From Paratinospora sagittata (lineage: Eukaryota; Streptophyta; Magnoliopsida; Ranunculales; Menispermaceae), in assembly GCA_035771175.1 (NCBI GenBank), contig CM069605.1, positions 17,004,288 through 17,068,287 on the forward strand: a stretch of 64,000 bases of DNA, written 5' to 3'. Shown here one piece after another: positions 48,401-57,134 of the stretch (the stretch's first letter is position 1; each line of letters starts with the position of its first letter). The notes under the pieces were generated by a model. It was not told the DNA's origin, made no database searches, and saw nothing but the letters and a program-made list of their open reading frames with translations. The translations under genes and the position numbers were made by a program.

Positions 48401-51400
48401 TGCTATTTGCTTGCTTCAGTGCTTTTGCTTCCATTGTGGGCTAAAGATTAACATGACAAAGAGTCAAATGTTGGGAATCAATATTGATCACAATGCTTTA
48501 TTAAGGATGGCTCCAAAAATTGGGTGCTCAATAGGTTCCTGGCCGCTTCACCATCTTGGGATGCCTTTAGGAGGTAATCCTCTATGTAAAAGTTTATGGG
48601 ACCCAGTGGTTGCTAATATTTCTCATAGATTAGATGGGTGAAAAAGAGGATTTCTATTGAGGGGAGGTAGACTTGCTCTCATCAACCCGGTGCTGTCAGT
48701 CATTCCAACTTACTACTTGTCTTTTTTTCGAATGCTAGTTGCGGTTGCCAAGTGGAAGATTGTCCAAAGGTGTTCTTATGGAAAGGGGCTGATAAGAGTA
48801 GTGGGACTCACTTGATCAAGTGGAAGATTGTCCAAAGGCCGATGGTTTAAGGCGGGTTGGGTATTGGAAACATTATGATGAGGAACAAAGCTCTTTGTGC
48901 TAGGTGGTTGTGGAGGTTATTCATGGAGAATCATTCCTTTTGGGCAGGGTCATCACTAGCAAATTTGGGAATATTGAGTGCAGTAGGAGAATCATCCCAT
49001 CCATTAGATCAACCTTTAGAAGTCCTTGGCAATATGTAATTTCATTACTTCCCGAAATGCTCCCTCATTTCCAACCGGTGGTAGGGGATGAGCATATTTT
49101 CAAATTTTGGGAAGACCGTTGGGTTATTGAGTCCACATTAGCTGAATTGTTCCCTAGACTTTACCATGTGTTGCCTTTCCCTAACTACCCCATTGCCCAC
49201 TTTATTGCTAACCATGATCATATGGAATCAATTCAATGGAGCTTTTACAACCAACCTCACGGTTGGCCAACACTTTTAGTTGGTAACGTTGCTTTTTTTG
49301 TTGAGTTCAGCTCGTCTCTGTTCAGGCCATGACAGGTTTTAGTGCACTCTCCACCATTCTGCCCATTTCACCAGCAAGTCTCTTTTCCATTCCTTAGTCA
49401 CCACCTTTCCCTTGGCCCCTTCGATTTGGGAAGCTCATGCTCCATCCAAGGTTAAAATGTTTGGATGGATCTTGGCTCATGGAAAGCTTAGTATGGGTGA
49501 TGTCCTTCAAAGGAGACTTCCTCACATTTTTTGCTCCTTCATTGCTGCCCTTTATGCTTTAACAATGCAGATAATGCTGAAAATCATTTTTTCAGGTGCT
49601 CCTTCTACATGGTGATTTGGGGGAAGTGGCAAGTAAGGATAGGAAACAAGTTTTCTTTTCCAGAGATGTATGAGGAGTGTCTATCGATGGCTCATATTTG
49701 TAGTTTAAATGGAAGACAAGTCAAATTTATGAGATTTGCGAATTTAGTGACATTGTGGATAAATGGATGGAACGCAATCACTGCATCTTCGATGGAGTTA
49801 CTAGGAGTGCAGAGAGCTTGTGGTGTGATGTTGTTATTATGGCTAGTTCGTGGCTTGTAGCTTTTTAAATTAATGGGGACTATTCCATTAATGATTGGGT
49901 TAGGATTTGGGGAGGCTGCATGTATTGAGTTGGGTTGAGGCTGGGACATGGAGTGTTTAGTGTTTTTGTTTTGTTTTCTTTTGTGTTGCTTTTTCTCGAG
50001 TACTACTGGTACTCCATTTTTGTTGTTGAACGTTTATTTTTGCTCCTTTAATATATCTGTTTGTTTATTCTCAAAGAAAAAAAAAAAAAAACAAAAGTAG
50101 GAAATGTGTTAGATTATAGTAATCTTAAAATCAGATCTTTTTAAGTTCTTTCCAAGTTAACTCAAGTTGTTATTTTAGAGAAGTTTCTATTTTGAGGCAT
50201 TCCCACCTTTTTCTAATTTGTCTTAGTTGCTTTTTCTAGTTTTATTTCTATTTAGATATTGTTTAGTACTATTTGATGAAGTTTCTATTTTCATTTAATG
50301 TAATTAGAAAGTGTCTAGATATAGTTGTAAGTGCATTAGAAAGTTTTTATATTGTTATAGATAGCTTATAAAACTTGTTTTTAAGTGTTTTAGGAAGTTT
50401 ATAAGTTTTTTCCATGGAGTTATCTACATATGGAGCTCCAATTACGAGTTTAATTCATCTAATCATCAATTATTATTCTCTTTGCAAGTAAATTTATCTT
50501 TTTACTTCTTTGTTTTTTTACTTTTCTCTTGAATCCATTAATTCAAACACGCTTCCGCTACGTTATTAATGTGGCACGAGATTAGGGATATATTTTAGAT
50601 ATTTAATTTTAGTAATTATTGTGATTTATTTAGTATGATTTTATTTTAGAAGGATTTGAATTTTATTATCTAGTAGGATTTTAGTTTCAAGATTATACAA
50701 AAAATCAGGTCTTGTTTTTAGTAAGACTTTGATTTTATATTTCATAAAATTTTAGTAAGAATCAAATTAGGTAGTTTAGATATTTATAAATAAAGGCATG
50801 CAATAGAGTTAAGGCATGATTGAACAATTAAAAAAGACTAATTATTGATCTCTCCCTCTTCTTCTTCTCTCTCTTCTCTTTCTTGTCCTGCATCAATTTA
50901 GTATCAGAGCCCAAACTCTATCCTTCTCTCCCCTTTCATCTATAGTTCTTCTAATTCTATCCCCCTGTTTCTCATTCTCCGCTTCTTTTCTCTCTCTATC
51001 TTCTTCAACAACGTCAATCTCATTTTTTGTTTTCTTCTCACTCTCAGTTTCTCTCTCTTTAGTGCCGTCTTGCTCAACTCTCTTTCTACTGCTTTCTTTC
51101 TCTTTAAACATTCATTCCCTTTTCACTCTTATCTCAAAATCTCATATATTCTTTTTCTTTGCCTATCCTTTCCTATGGCATACAATAGCCAACTTTCTTG
51201 CAACAGTGATGACATTTACATGCTCTACAATTCGAAGCCATTGACAAAAGAGATTCCTCTTTACAAGACTTGTGACACCCCTTGGTGTGTGACTTGCTTA
51301 TCAATTCCATTAAAGGCTCTAATCTCTACCACGTAATGGAAGTGCTTGAATTTTAATCATCGGAGTTGAGTTCTTCAAGAGGAGGAGAATAATGTGGCAC

Positions 51401-52173
51401 AAGATTAAGGATAAATAAAATAATATTTTAGATATGTAATTTTAGTAATTATTGTGATTTATTTAGTATGATTTTATTTTAGAAGGATTTGGATTTTATT
51501 ATTTAGTAGGATTTTAGTTTCAAGATTATGATGGGGAAGCAGAATAGAGACAAAGCAATGAGATAATAAAAGAATTGTCTATTCATTCAATGATTTGCAG
51601 TTGCATCCTATATACATATTTAAAGCGAAAAATCAATTAAAGTAAGGAAACTTTTGATTGATTGCCATTAATTGGGACCAAATAATTACACAACAGACTA
51701 ATTAATGAAAATAAATAAATTCTATTAATTATGCAATTAAGGAAATAATTCATGAAGGAAATAAATTAAAATTTAAATCATTTCCATAATGACGGTACTC
51801 TTAAAAATGTTAATGTGTGTTGCATCAATTATTCTCTTAGATGTTGATTTATGAAATGTATATTGGACCATTTGACAAGTCTATGTGTAGATTTGTCATA
51901 TCATATCATATCAGGGGATTGTTATTTCTTACATCATAATATATACAATTTATTGTTATTTGCTTTTTGTATAACTTTGGCACCATTGTTGCATTTTTTG
52001 AAGTTAGTTTTGCATATAGGTATTGGGAGATGATAAAAGGGAAACTGGAAGACAAGTTATCGAAAGATTAATTGTGGAGGATGGGTGGAAAGGTTTATAC
52101 AAAGGGTTGGGTCCTAGACTTTTTAGCATGTCAACTTGGGGGACATCAATGATATTGGCCTATGAATATCTTA
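30373..52173 (+). CDS. Mitochondrial carrier family gene (SLC25A44-like), five exons recognised
   Basis: The spliced exons 30373-30431, 35735-36116, 36635-36831, 37704-37848 and 52020-52173 give 312 codons in one frame with GT-AG introns. The protein has the three-repeat mitochondrial carrier fold. The signature P-x-[DES]-x-x-[KQ] appears as PVSVVK, PIDVVSQ and PLDTIK, with glycine-rich GLYRGFG, GLYRGFG and GLYKGLG after each odd helix. It most resembles the plant carriers related to animal SLC25A44 (inner mitochondrial membrane; the animal protein moves branched-chain amino acids). The plant substrate is not established. Introns are about 5.3, 0.5, 0.9 and 14.2 kb, all but two swollen by transposons. 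The last few C-terminal codons are not identified. Confidence 0.9.
30432..32135 (+). other. Carrier intron 1, first part, no gene seen
   Basis: T-rich intronic sequence with poly-T runs (for example near 30790). No ORF of recognised family and no clear transposon ends. Intron 1 continues to 35734 and includes the elements listed separately. Confidence 0.5.
32147..32826. mobile_element. MITE-like DNA transposon with GCCTAGGC-rich ends
   Basis: It is flanked by the direct repeat GTTGTAGAATA (32136-32146 and 32827-32837). Ends are inverted: ATGTTTTCAAGG on the left, CCTTGAAAACAAT on the right. Both subterminal regions carry several cctaggc/gcctagg words; the middle is very AT-rich. Size is 680 bp and there is no transposase. 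An 8-bp hAT duplication extended by chance, or a 9-11 bp Mutator-type duplication, are both possible. Confidence 0.65.
32838..33495 (+). other. Carrier intron 1, middle part, no gene seen
   Basis: AT-rich intronic sequence between the MITE-like element and the L1 fragment. I see no ORF or repeat structure. A G-rich stretch (ggggaggggggg) lies near 33460. Confidence 0.45.
33510..34241 (+). mobile_element. 5'-truncated L1 LINE 3' fragment
   Basis: Frames 33494-33916 and 33873-34061 carry a degraded C-terminal zf-RVT region: [31 protein letters not shown], then [18 protein letters not shown] and [13 protein letters not shown]. The fragment ends in an A-rich tail (34230-34241). The flanks GATTCTTAACAGTC (33496-33509) and GATTCTTGGCAGTC (34242-34255) match 12/14, an eroded target duplication. 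It contains a T14 run and a 22-G run in its 3' UTR. Confidence 0.8.
34182..34203 (+). repeat. Poly-G tract (22 G)
   Basis: An uninterrupted run of 22 guanines just after ggggcc, with T14 at 34157-34170. It lies in the 3' UTR of the LINE fragment. It may form G-quadruplexes, and the exact length may be unreliable in any assembly. Confidence 0.8.
34256..34630 (+). other. Carrier intron 1, stretch between LINE fragment and SINE, no gene seen
   Basis: Ordinary AT-rich intronic sequence. No ORF, repeat or splice signal of note. Confidence 0.4.
34632..34803 (+). mobile_element. SINE copy 1
   Basis: About 170 bp, beginning ttgggagagtggttaggtgc and ending gatctcaaaaaaaaa. It has a pol III B-box-like gtctcatgttcaagcc and the family-specific 3' part gtccccgatacccatgatctc. 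That 3' part is shared with the copies at 35294-35478 and 63447-63611. No clear target duplication was found for this copy. Confidence 0.7.
34804..35275 (+). other. Carrier intron 1, stretch between the two SINEs, no gene seen
   Basis: AT-rich intronic sequence. The 84-codon minus-strand frame here (35047-34793) has no recognised domain. Confidence 0.4.
35294..35478 (+). mobile_element. SINE copy 2 with 18-bp target duplication
   Basis: It is flanked by AGTTGTATTCTGTAAAGT at 35276-35293 and 35479-35496, a perfect match. The body has A-box-like gttcagtggttgggtgcaag and B-box-like ttgagttcgggac, then gatgtaagtccccgatacc and a tail gatctc plus poly-A. It is the best-preserved plus-strand copy. 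It lies about 240 bp before carrier exon 2. Confidence 0.88.
35735..36116 (+). CDS. Carrier exon 2
   Basis: Acceptor ctctgcag/G. Encodes [20 protein letters not shown] and onward, with signature 1 PVSVVK followed by TRLQVA, and [17 protein letters not shown]. It ends in signature 2, VFVPIDV. Donor gatgtg/GTATGA. The 382 bases keep the frame (phase 2 in, phase 0 out). This covers the first carrier repeat and the start of the second. Confidence 0.93.
36251..36319 (+). mobile_element. Very short insertion with B-box-like motif and target duplication
   Basis: CTAATGGTCA occurs at 36241-36250 and 36320-36329. The 69-bp insert contains tgtgttcaaacccc (B-box-like) and ends in an A-rich tail (aaaagaaaaaaaa). 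This is the pattern of a severely truncated tRNA-derived SINE. It lies inside carrier intron 2. Confidence 0.55.
36635..36831 (+). CDS. Carrier exon 3
   Basis: Acceptor tttttag/GTTAGC. Encodes [20 protein letters not shown], then [20 protein letters not shown] and [15 protein letters not shown] plus two bases. Donor tggag/GTGAGA. This is the rest of the second carrier repeat. 197 bases, phase 0 in and phase 2 out. Confidence 0.93.
37471..37703 (+). repeat. Tandem triplication of the 3' splice-site region before carrier exon 4
   Basis: Units of about 70 bp start at 37531, 37601 and 37672, each opening cttcatccca and containing atgtctctacag. A degraded earlier unit may start near 37471. Each unit has its own AG (37562, 37633, 37703) and is followed by ggtta, ggtact or cgtatt, resembling the first bases of exon 4. 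Only the last AG leads into the open frame. Splicing to the first or second would hit a stop within 10 codons. Confidence 0.85.
37704..37848 (+). CDS. Carrier exon 4
   Basis: Encodes (S)[35 protein letters not shown], then signature 3 [12 protein letters not shown]. Donor ttttcag/GTGCAG. The first codon is AG+C (Ser), whereas relatives usually have Arg (AG+G or A). This change coincides with the duplicated acceptor. Confidence 0.9.
37849..39088 (+). other. Carrier intron 4, first part; possible SINE near 38880-39058
   Basis: AT-rich intron. Near its end a segment runs from tggtccttgagcggttgagcc to a tail tggtcgtc plus A10 (39049-39058). This resembles a SINE-type 3' end, but I could not find a target duplication, so the call is weak. 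No coding region. Intron 4 runs to 52019. Confidence 0.4.
39191..40248. mobile_element. Self-inverted LTR composite with 5-bp target duplication
   Basis: Flanks are CATTC (39186-39190 and 40249-40253). Ends are TGATGCA and TGCATCA, as for an LTR or solo LTR. Inside, the LTR start word aatgcgataagagttggag appears forward at 39195 and 39850 and inverted at about 39616-39634, 39703-39721 and 39822-39840. The inverted block 39281-39637 is nearly a full reverse copy of the forward block 39848-40140. A forward LTR thus carries inverted copies of itself. It is rich in tagtaaatttacta palindromes, 1058 bp in all, with no ORF. Confidence 0.7.
40367..41029 (+). mobile_element. 5'-truncated L1 LINE fragment in the gypsy 5' LTR
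   Basis: Target duplication AGAAAATG at 40359-40366 and 41030-41037. The ORF reads (I)[34 protein letters not shown], then [19 protein letters not shown], the zf-RVT zinc-binding domain at the L1 ORF2 C-terminus. After a stop comes [21 protein letters not shown] sequence. The end is cgctc plus an A-rich tail. About 660 bp. Confidence 0.88.
41302..41313 (+). promoter_or_regulatory. Primer-binding site of gypsy element C
   Basis: TGGTATCAGAAC follows the LTR end by two bases; the usual initiator tRNA-Met PBS with a G to A change near its end. Confidence 0.8.
41344..42920 (+). pseudogene. Gypsy element C gag
   Basis: An ATG at 41344 starts [20 protein letters not shown], with a stop near 41475. 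The retro-gag core is in frame 42260-42679: [54 protein letters not shown] canonical CX2CX4HX4C zinc knuckle is at 42847-42888 ([14 protein letters not shown]). Between 41470 and 42030 it is proline- and histidine-rich low-complexity sequence. Frame changes make it inactive. Confidence 0.82.
43000..43470 (+). pseudogene. Gypsy element C protease
   Basis: The frame 43111-43470 reads [20 protein letters not shown], with the catalytic D-S-G at 43141-43149 intact, then [20 protein letters not shown] and [17 protein letters not shown]. This is the standard retropepsin of gypsy elements. Confidence 0.88.
43500..44990 (+). pseudogene. Gypsy element C reverse transcriptase and RNase H
   Basis: RT blocks run from [17 protein letters not shown] (43700) to [27 protein letters not shown], then the catalytic YFDD at 44176-44187 in [20 protein letters not shown], and [18 protein letters not shown]. 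The RNase H part follows (44560-44960) with [20 protein letters not shown] and [13 protein letters not shown]. Frameshifts near 43885 and 44100 and scattered stops break it. Confidence 0.9.
44991..46182 (+). pseudogene. Gypsy element C integrase and C-terminal tail
   Basis: The H2C2 zinc module ends in [17 protein letters not shown] (45270). Core blocks are [44 protein letters not shown] and [18 protein letters not shown], spread over three frames. The tail [20 protein letters not shown] with [18 protein letters not shown] is a chromovirus-type (Reina-like) C-terminus. No chromodomain is readable. Confidence 0.88.
46183..46195 (+). promoter_or_regulatory. Polypurine tract of gypsy element C
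   Basis: agaaggggggatt, directly before TGATGTAGG of the 3' LTR. Confidence 0.8.
46205..50096 (+). mobile_element. L1 LINE, ORF2 only, inserted in the gypsy 3' LTR
   Basis: GTAGG is repeated at both ends (46200-46204 and 50097-50101), and a poly-A tail lies at 50077-50091. ORF2 begins near the very 5' end: [18 protein letters not shown] (46248), LQETKKE, endonuclease. RT follows with [31 protein letters not shown] and the catalytic FADD at 48348-48359 ([14 protein letters not shown]). A zf-RVT region comes last ([20 protein letters not shown], 49440). Relative to the minus-strand L1, about 70 codons between CLIPKK and ANEAVEDY are deleted (near 47965). Many frameshifts. Confidence 0.88.
47162..47373 (+). 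mobile_element. 212-bp retroposed insertion inside the L1
   Basis: Perfect 19-bp target duplication AGAGAGATCTAGAAGAACT at 47143-47161 and 47374-47392. The insert ends in cttgtcaaaaaag and has no ORF. Its 5' part (tggtttgggatagtgcttttt) resembles an L1 3' region more than a tRNA-type SINE, and I see no pol III boxes. It is probably a 5'-truncated LINE or SINE copied by L1 machinery. Confidence 0.75.
50570..51528 (+). mobile_element. TRIM-like small LTR element, 3' LTR truncated
   Basis: LTR 50570-50895 begins TGTGGCACGAGATTAGG and ends CTGCATCA. A PBS-like tagtatcagagccc follows (50900). The interior is about 500 bp, CT-rich, with only a short frame ([20 protein letters not shown], 51175). 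A purine tract (agaggaggagaat) comes before the second LTR start at 51393. The second LTR matches for 136 bp, then stops. There is no gag or pol, so it would be a terminal-repeat retrotransposon in miniature. Confidence 0.7.
51529..52019. other. LTR-like fragment and end of carrier intron 4
   Basis: From TGATGGGGAAGCAG the sequence reads on the minus strand like a copia LTR end (gaatgaatagacaatt, ttctgcttccccatca). It then becomes AT-rich intron with a pyrimidine-rich 3' end, finishing ttttgcatatag before exon 5. No coding region except a 60-codon frame of no known family. Confidence 0.45.
52020..52173 (+). CDS. Carrier exon 5
   Basis: Acceptor gcatatag/GTATTG. Encodes [38 protein letters not shown], then [13 protein letters not shown] plus one base. 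Donor-like tta/GTAAGA is at 52174. Related proteins end a few residues after YEYL. If the donor is not used, the frame reads on for 75 more codons to a stop at 52398, giving a tail unlike other carriers. Confidence 0.9.
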
Positions 52174-53353
52174 GTAAGAATCCTATCTTTCTCTTAAATT
52201 CTTTTTGGTTGAAGGTGGTCTGTATTACATTGACATTTATGAGTGTCTCGACTCTTGGACTTGGTTTAAGAAGTCTATTCAACCTATGCTTTGAGCCATT
52301 ATTTATGCATGCTATTAACCATATACATGGATCAAGATCAATGAACATGAAAGTTCAACGTATATACTTTGTTAAAAATTCACCTTTAAAAATGTTTTAG
52401 ATGGCTACTGTCTATGATGATTACTCCACCATGAACATCATTAACTTGAAAACTATGTTGAACCACAAATCATATGCTTATTGAGGTCGGTTCCATTGGT
52501 TAAAATTGCTAATTTTTGTGTGGATTTTATTGTCACCATGACTAGTATTCTTTTAAAATAAACTTATAAAACTTCGAATGTGGATTTCAAATCTTCATCA
52601 AAATGGTCAAGAGTTCTTTGAAATGCTGGTATCGTCATTTTCATGAGGCTAGGTATGTCAGATTGAATGATATTTTGTAGGGCGATATGTATGGTGAGAA
52701 TTTTAGATCAGTTCAACTAGTGCCCTTTTTGTGATAATATCCTATATTCAGTGAAAATGTTTGATGATGGATGTTTCTATTGCAAAAATCATATCATTTT
52801 GAAATATCTAGGAAATAATGGGAAAGAAAAAAGTAACAAAAAATAGAGTACGTTCCATCAAATTAGAAATCTAAATATGATGTGGCTAGTGTTTTCAATT
52901 AAGTGCTAATCTTTTTGAAGGTTGGAGGCTCATTACTTCAATTGCTGTCCATTTTTTTTCAAATGGATCTCCTAGTCCTTGTTTGGTAATTTGGATACAG
53001 TTTTTTGTATGTCAAAACAAAAAACACATTGAAAACAAGGAGTAAGCGATGGTTATTCAAACTTGAACACAATTTTGTTTAATTCATTTAAAAAAATGTT
53101 CTTTTTTTAGAATTATAAAAACCATTTCCTGAATTTTTCTTTTTTTTTTTAGGTTGTATCCTGAATCTTGAGCAACCAATCAATTGTAGCTTTAACTTTT
53201 TCGAAAGGGTTGCCCAAATGTGTATAAGGTGTACCTAGAAAACTTGCAAGTAAACTAGATATAAGAAGGCAACAAAGATTCTTCTTTCATCATTATATAA
53301 TTTATGATTTCAAGACCTGATAGGACCAATGATAAAATTACTTAATTGGAATA
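52174..53353 (+). other. Region after carrier exon 5: intron 5 or 3' end
   Basis: Mostly AT-rich. A strong acceptor-like site (T-rich tract and ttttag) lies at 53140-53151. Splicing to it would add about 30 codons unlike other carriers (SCILNLEQPINC, stop near 53250). No exon encoding the usual KRLC-type ending was found before the L1 at 53367, so the true last exon may lie further downstream or have been lost. Confidence 0.4.
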
Positions 53354-53553
53354 AAATTATATACGATTTTCTTTTTTTTTTTTGAGAAGAAACAAGATAA
53401 CAATATATTAATAATAGAAAGGTACAGATGTTATGAGCATAAGAAATGCTCAACAATATGCATCAGCTGCAAAAACAGCAACTACAGAAACCACCCTAGT
53501 ACATGTATCCCACCAACAAAGCCTCTTTTAATAACTAAAACCTCTTTTAGTAA

Positions 53554-56500
53554 CTAGACCCTACCCACAAACATACAATTATCCCAATTTAGTAACCAAT
53601 CTGAAATTGTAAAGCCCTTGGCGAGAGGTGAAGCAAAAACCCATGTGCTAGTCTGAAGCTTAATTTCTTCCCACAGTTGTGATTCTGGTTTAGCATGATT
53701 GTGGAAAATCCTATTGTTACGCTCAAGCCAAATCAACCAAAGACTCGCATAGAAGGCGATTAATCCTACTCCTCTTTTCTCACCCGATAGTGAAGGAATG
53801 TGGCATAGAGACAAACCCTCCTCCACATGAGGTAGACCAATTCCCCCAAATCTTCTTCGCATAGGCACAGTTCAAGAAGATGTGGTCAATGCAATCTCCC
53901 TCTTGTTGGCATAACGAGCAACAACGAGGAGATAGACACGCATTGGGAAGCTTTCGTTGCAACATATCTGATGTGTTAAGACGCCTGTGAGCCAGAATCC
54001 ACCCAAATATTTTTACCTTGGATGGTACATATGCCTGCCAAATGTGAATAGATCAAGGAAATGGTGTAATGTGTGGTGATTGAGAGGGCAGTGAAAAAGG
54101 ATTTACATGAATACGCCTTAGATGGGTCAGGGGACCAGATAGTCGTATCTGGATCCGTTGATAATGAAACATTTTGTAGTTTGTTTAGGAGTGAACCTAT
54201 CTCTAAGATCTCTCGGCCAGTTAAAGCTCTGGGGAGGTGTAGATTCCAAGATACAGTGTGGGAAGGTATGTCTTGGGTTGGGTCAGTGAAGAACGTGATA
54301 GGATGGTTATGAAGGGTGGAAAGGCGAAAAAGGTGTGGGAACTTGGTAGCTAGCGTAGAATTCTCCAACCACCTGTCCTTCTAGAAATTGAATGTTTGTT
54401 CATTGCCAACTCTGTAATCCAGGAAAGATAAAAATTGAGACACAAGGGAGGAGATGAATTTCCATGGGCTTCTATAAGTGGATTTCACCCTCCTACTCGA
54501 ACTGTCCAACTTGAGTGACCTGTGTCTGCTAGAAATCACCCGTGCTCACAGTGCCTGTGGATCCTTGATGAATCTCCAGATCCATTTATTACATAACACA
54601 ACATTTCTGAGTGCGAGGTTCCCAGTGCCAAGACCTCCGTTCTCCATCGGTCTCTGAACCACCTCCCATTTTATCAGTTTGGTGACACCATTGTTCTGCT
54701 TGCCCCCCGATAAAAAGTTTTTAATCCGAGTTCCCACTGATGTTGGAAGCTTGAAGAGAGACATGTAGTATGAAGGGAGTGACATGAGGACAGAACGAGC
54801 TAAAGCAAGTCACCCGCCCTCAGATAAAAAGGCTCGTTTCCATCCATCAAGTCTTTTGGAGATTTTAGACATGATTGGTTCCCAAAACTCATTGGACAAT
54901 GGATTTCCACCTAGGGGGAGACCAAGGTATTTCATAGGCCACCTCCCAACCTACCTTGTTTGCTAGGGTTGAAAGTGACTCCGGGCACATGTGGATACCC
55001 ACCATCTGACTTTTGGAAATATTCACCCTTAGGCCAAAGAGCTCATTGAAGTATTGAAGCACCCTGATGGCGTTGTGCACATTTTCATCTTCCCCTTGCA
55101 AGAGGAACAATGTGTCATCCGCATACTGTAAATGAGTGAGCTCAATCTTGTTCTTTCCAACAAGGAAACCATTCACCAAAAAAGCTTGCCTTGCACGAGA
55201 CATCAACCGACTTAGTCCATCAGCCACAATAGTAAACAGGAATGGGGACAATGGGTCCCCTTGCCTGAGACCCCTCTCTGCATTGAACTTTCCCCTTGGC
55301 CTTCTGTTGATAACAACCGAGTATGTGACCGAGGATGTGCATCCTCCCATCCAAGATACCCATCTATTGCCAAAACCTTTCTTCCTTAATACGAATAGCA
55401 AGAATCCCCAATCCACTGAGCCATAAGCTTTAGCAAAGTCTACTTTAAATACCACACCCTTCTGTCCCCTTGACCTGTAGTCTTCCACTGCCTCATTAGC
55501 AATAATAACTGCATCTAGTATCTGTTGCCCCTCAATAAATGCAGATTGATATTGTTCAACTGTTTTGTGGAGGATTGATCTTATTCGAAAGGCCAGTACC
55601 TTCGAAATAATCTTATACAAACTGGTTATTAGGCTAATAGGGCGGAAGTCCTTTAGGATCCATGAGTCAGTCTTCTTTGGTATAAGACAAATATAGGTCT
55701 CATTAGTTTGGATGTTGATGATGCCATTCTAATGGAATTCTTCAAACACCTTCATCAAGTCTTCCTTTACTAATTCCCAAGAATTTTGATAAAATGCCAT
55801 AGAATAATCGTCTGGGCCTAGGGCTTTATTCCCATCACAACTGAATACTGCTTCCCGAATTTCATCCATGTCAAAGGGGTGTTCTAACCATGCGCAATCT
55901 GCTTTTGAAAGTGGATCCCATTCCAACCTTTCAATCCCCCATGTGAACTCTTTTTCTGCGGAAAAGATTTTTTTGAAGTAATTGACAACTTAGTTCTCCA
56001 CAAGGCTACCATCCTCTTAACTCAATTTTTGAAATACCATTCTTGTTCCTTTTGTTATTCAGCATCCCATGAAAGTACTTTGAGTTAGCATCCCCTTCCT
56101 GTAACCATTTGATCTTCGCCTTCTGAAATGCCATCCTATCTTCCCCCAAACATATTTCTGCCAATTCCGACTTATAAATCTTGCTGAAGGCCGCCATCTC
56201 CGGTGTCCACTGTTCACCCTCCTCCATTTTATCGAGATTCTCAATTATGTCTTCCATCTCCCTCTTAATGATTGTTGTTTTGCCAACCTTGTCCCAAGCT
56301 TTAAGCTGCTCTCTTATTTTTCTAAGTTTGATCATGAATTTGTGCCCTTCACCCCCAAAAGAGTTAGTAGAGCGCCACCAAAGCTCCATAATTCTTTTGA
56401 ACTCTGTATGGGTAAGCCAAGCATTTTCAAAACGGAATGGGGAAGGACCCCACTTTACTTCCGTAGTATCAAGCAAAATTGGTCTGTGGTCGGAAGTAAC

Positions 56501-57134
56501 TCTAGCCAAAGCCTCTTGCCTGTGGTAAGTGAAGATACTTTCCCACCCATCTGAAAATAAGAAGCGGTCAAGTCGACAACAGATGGGGGAAGCCCTCATA
56601 TTTGACCAAGTAAATGCCGCATTGCACAGAGGAGGGTCCTCTCTAATCAACTAGTCAAATTCCTACATGCTTCTTGTAAGCCTTGAGCTATTGGACTTCT
56701 CCTCCATGAACCTAAGGGTGTTGAAGTCTCTAGTTAAACACCAATTCTTCTCGCGTAAAATCGATAATCCTGCTAACTCGTCCCAAAATAATTGACGAGA
56801 AGCTGGGGATGGTGGCCTGTAGAGCTACCAATCCTCGTATGGCACTCCTTTTATGCATATAGATACTGAGAACTCACCCACCATGCTAGCAAGAACCTCT
56901 ACTACTCGAGTCCCAAGCCATGAGTATGCCACCCGACGCCCCAGCTGAAGGCAAATTTGTCCATCCCTTGAATCTTGATCCCCATACTTGTCCAAGTTGT
57001 CGTTTGCCAATTGCCTCCTTCTTTGTTTCTTGTAGGAAAATAATGTCTGGGCTGACTCTTTTAATTGCTCTTCTTAGTAGACCCCTTTTTTTGCCACTCC
57101 CAAAACTTCTGATGTTCCAGGACAATATCTTCAT
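53554..57134 (-). pseudogene. L1 ORF2: endonuclease, reverse transcriptase, zf-RVT
   Basis: The endonuclease starts [20 protein letters not shown] (57134), with the metal-binding LQETKKE, then SDHRPILLD near 56480. RT occupies the 243-codon frame 55620-54889 and upstream pieces: ALGPDDYSMAFYQNSWEL, EQYQSAFIEGQQILDAVI, RGLRQGDPLSPFLF and the catalytic YADD at 55114-55125. The C-terminal zinc domain has CSLCQQEGDCIDHIFLNC (53900) and SLWLIWLERNNRIFHNHAK. Frameshifts or stops occur near 57000, 56650, 55985, 55730 and 54890. Inactive. Confidence 0.9.

Larger units (their letters stand above)
46196..50565 (+). repeat. 3' LTR of gypsy element C, split by an L1
   Basis: The first nine bases (46196-46204, TGATGTAGG) precede the L1. 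The rest runs 50097-50565 and ends CTACGTTA. The total without the L1 is about 473 bp, the same as the cleaned 5' LTR. Confidence 0.82.

Noticed and set aside
52174..52400. In-frame 75-codon extension of carrier exon 5
   Set aside because: It does not resemble any carrier C-terminus and begins at a perfect GTAAGA donor, so it is more likely intron. Kept only as an alternative in the exon 5 entry.
53140..53250. Final carrier exon after the ttttttttttag acceptor
   Set aside because: The resulting peptide has no similarity to known carrier ends. The site may be chance in a T-rich intron, so it is listed only as a possibility.
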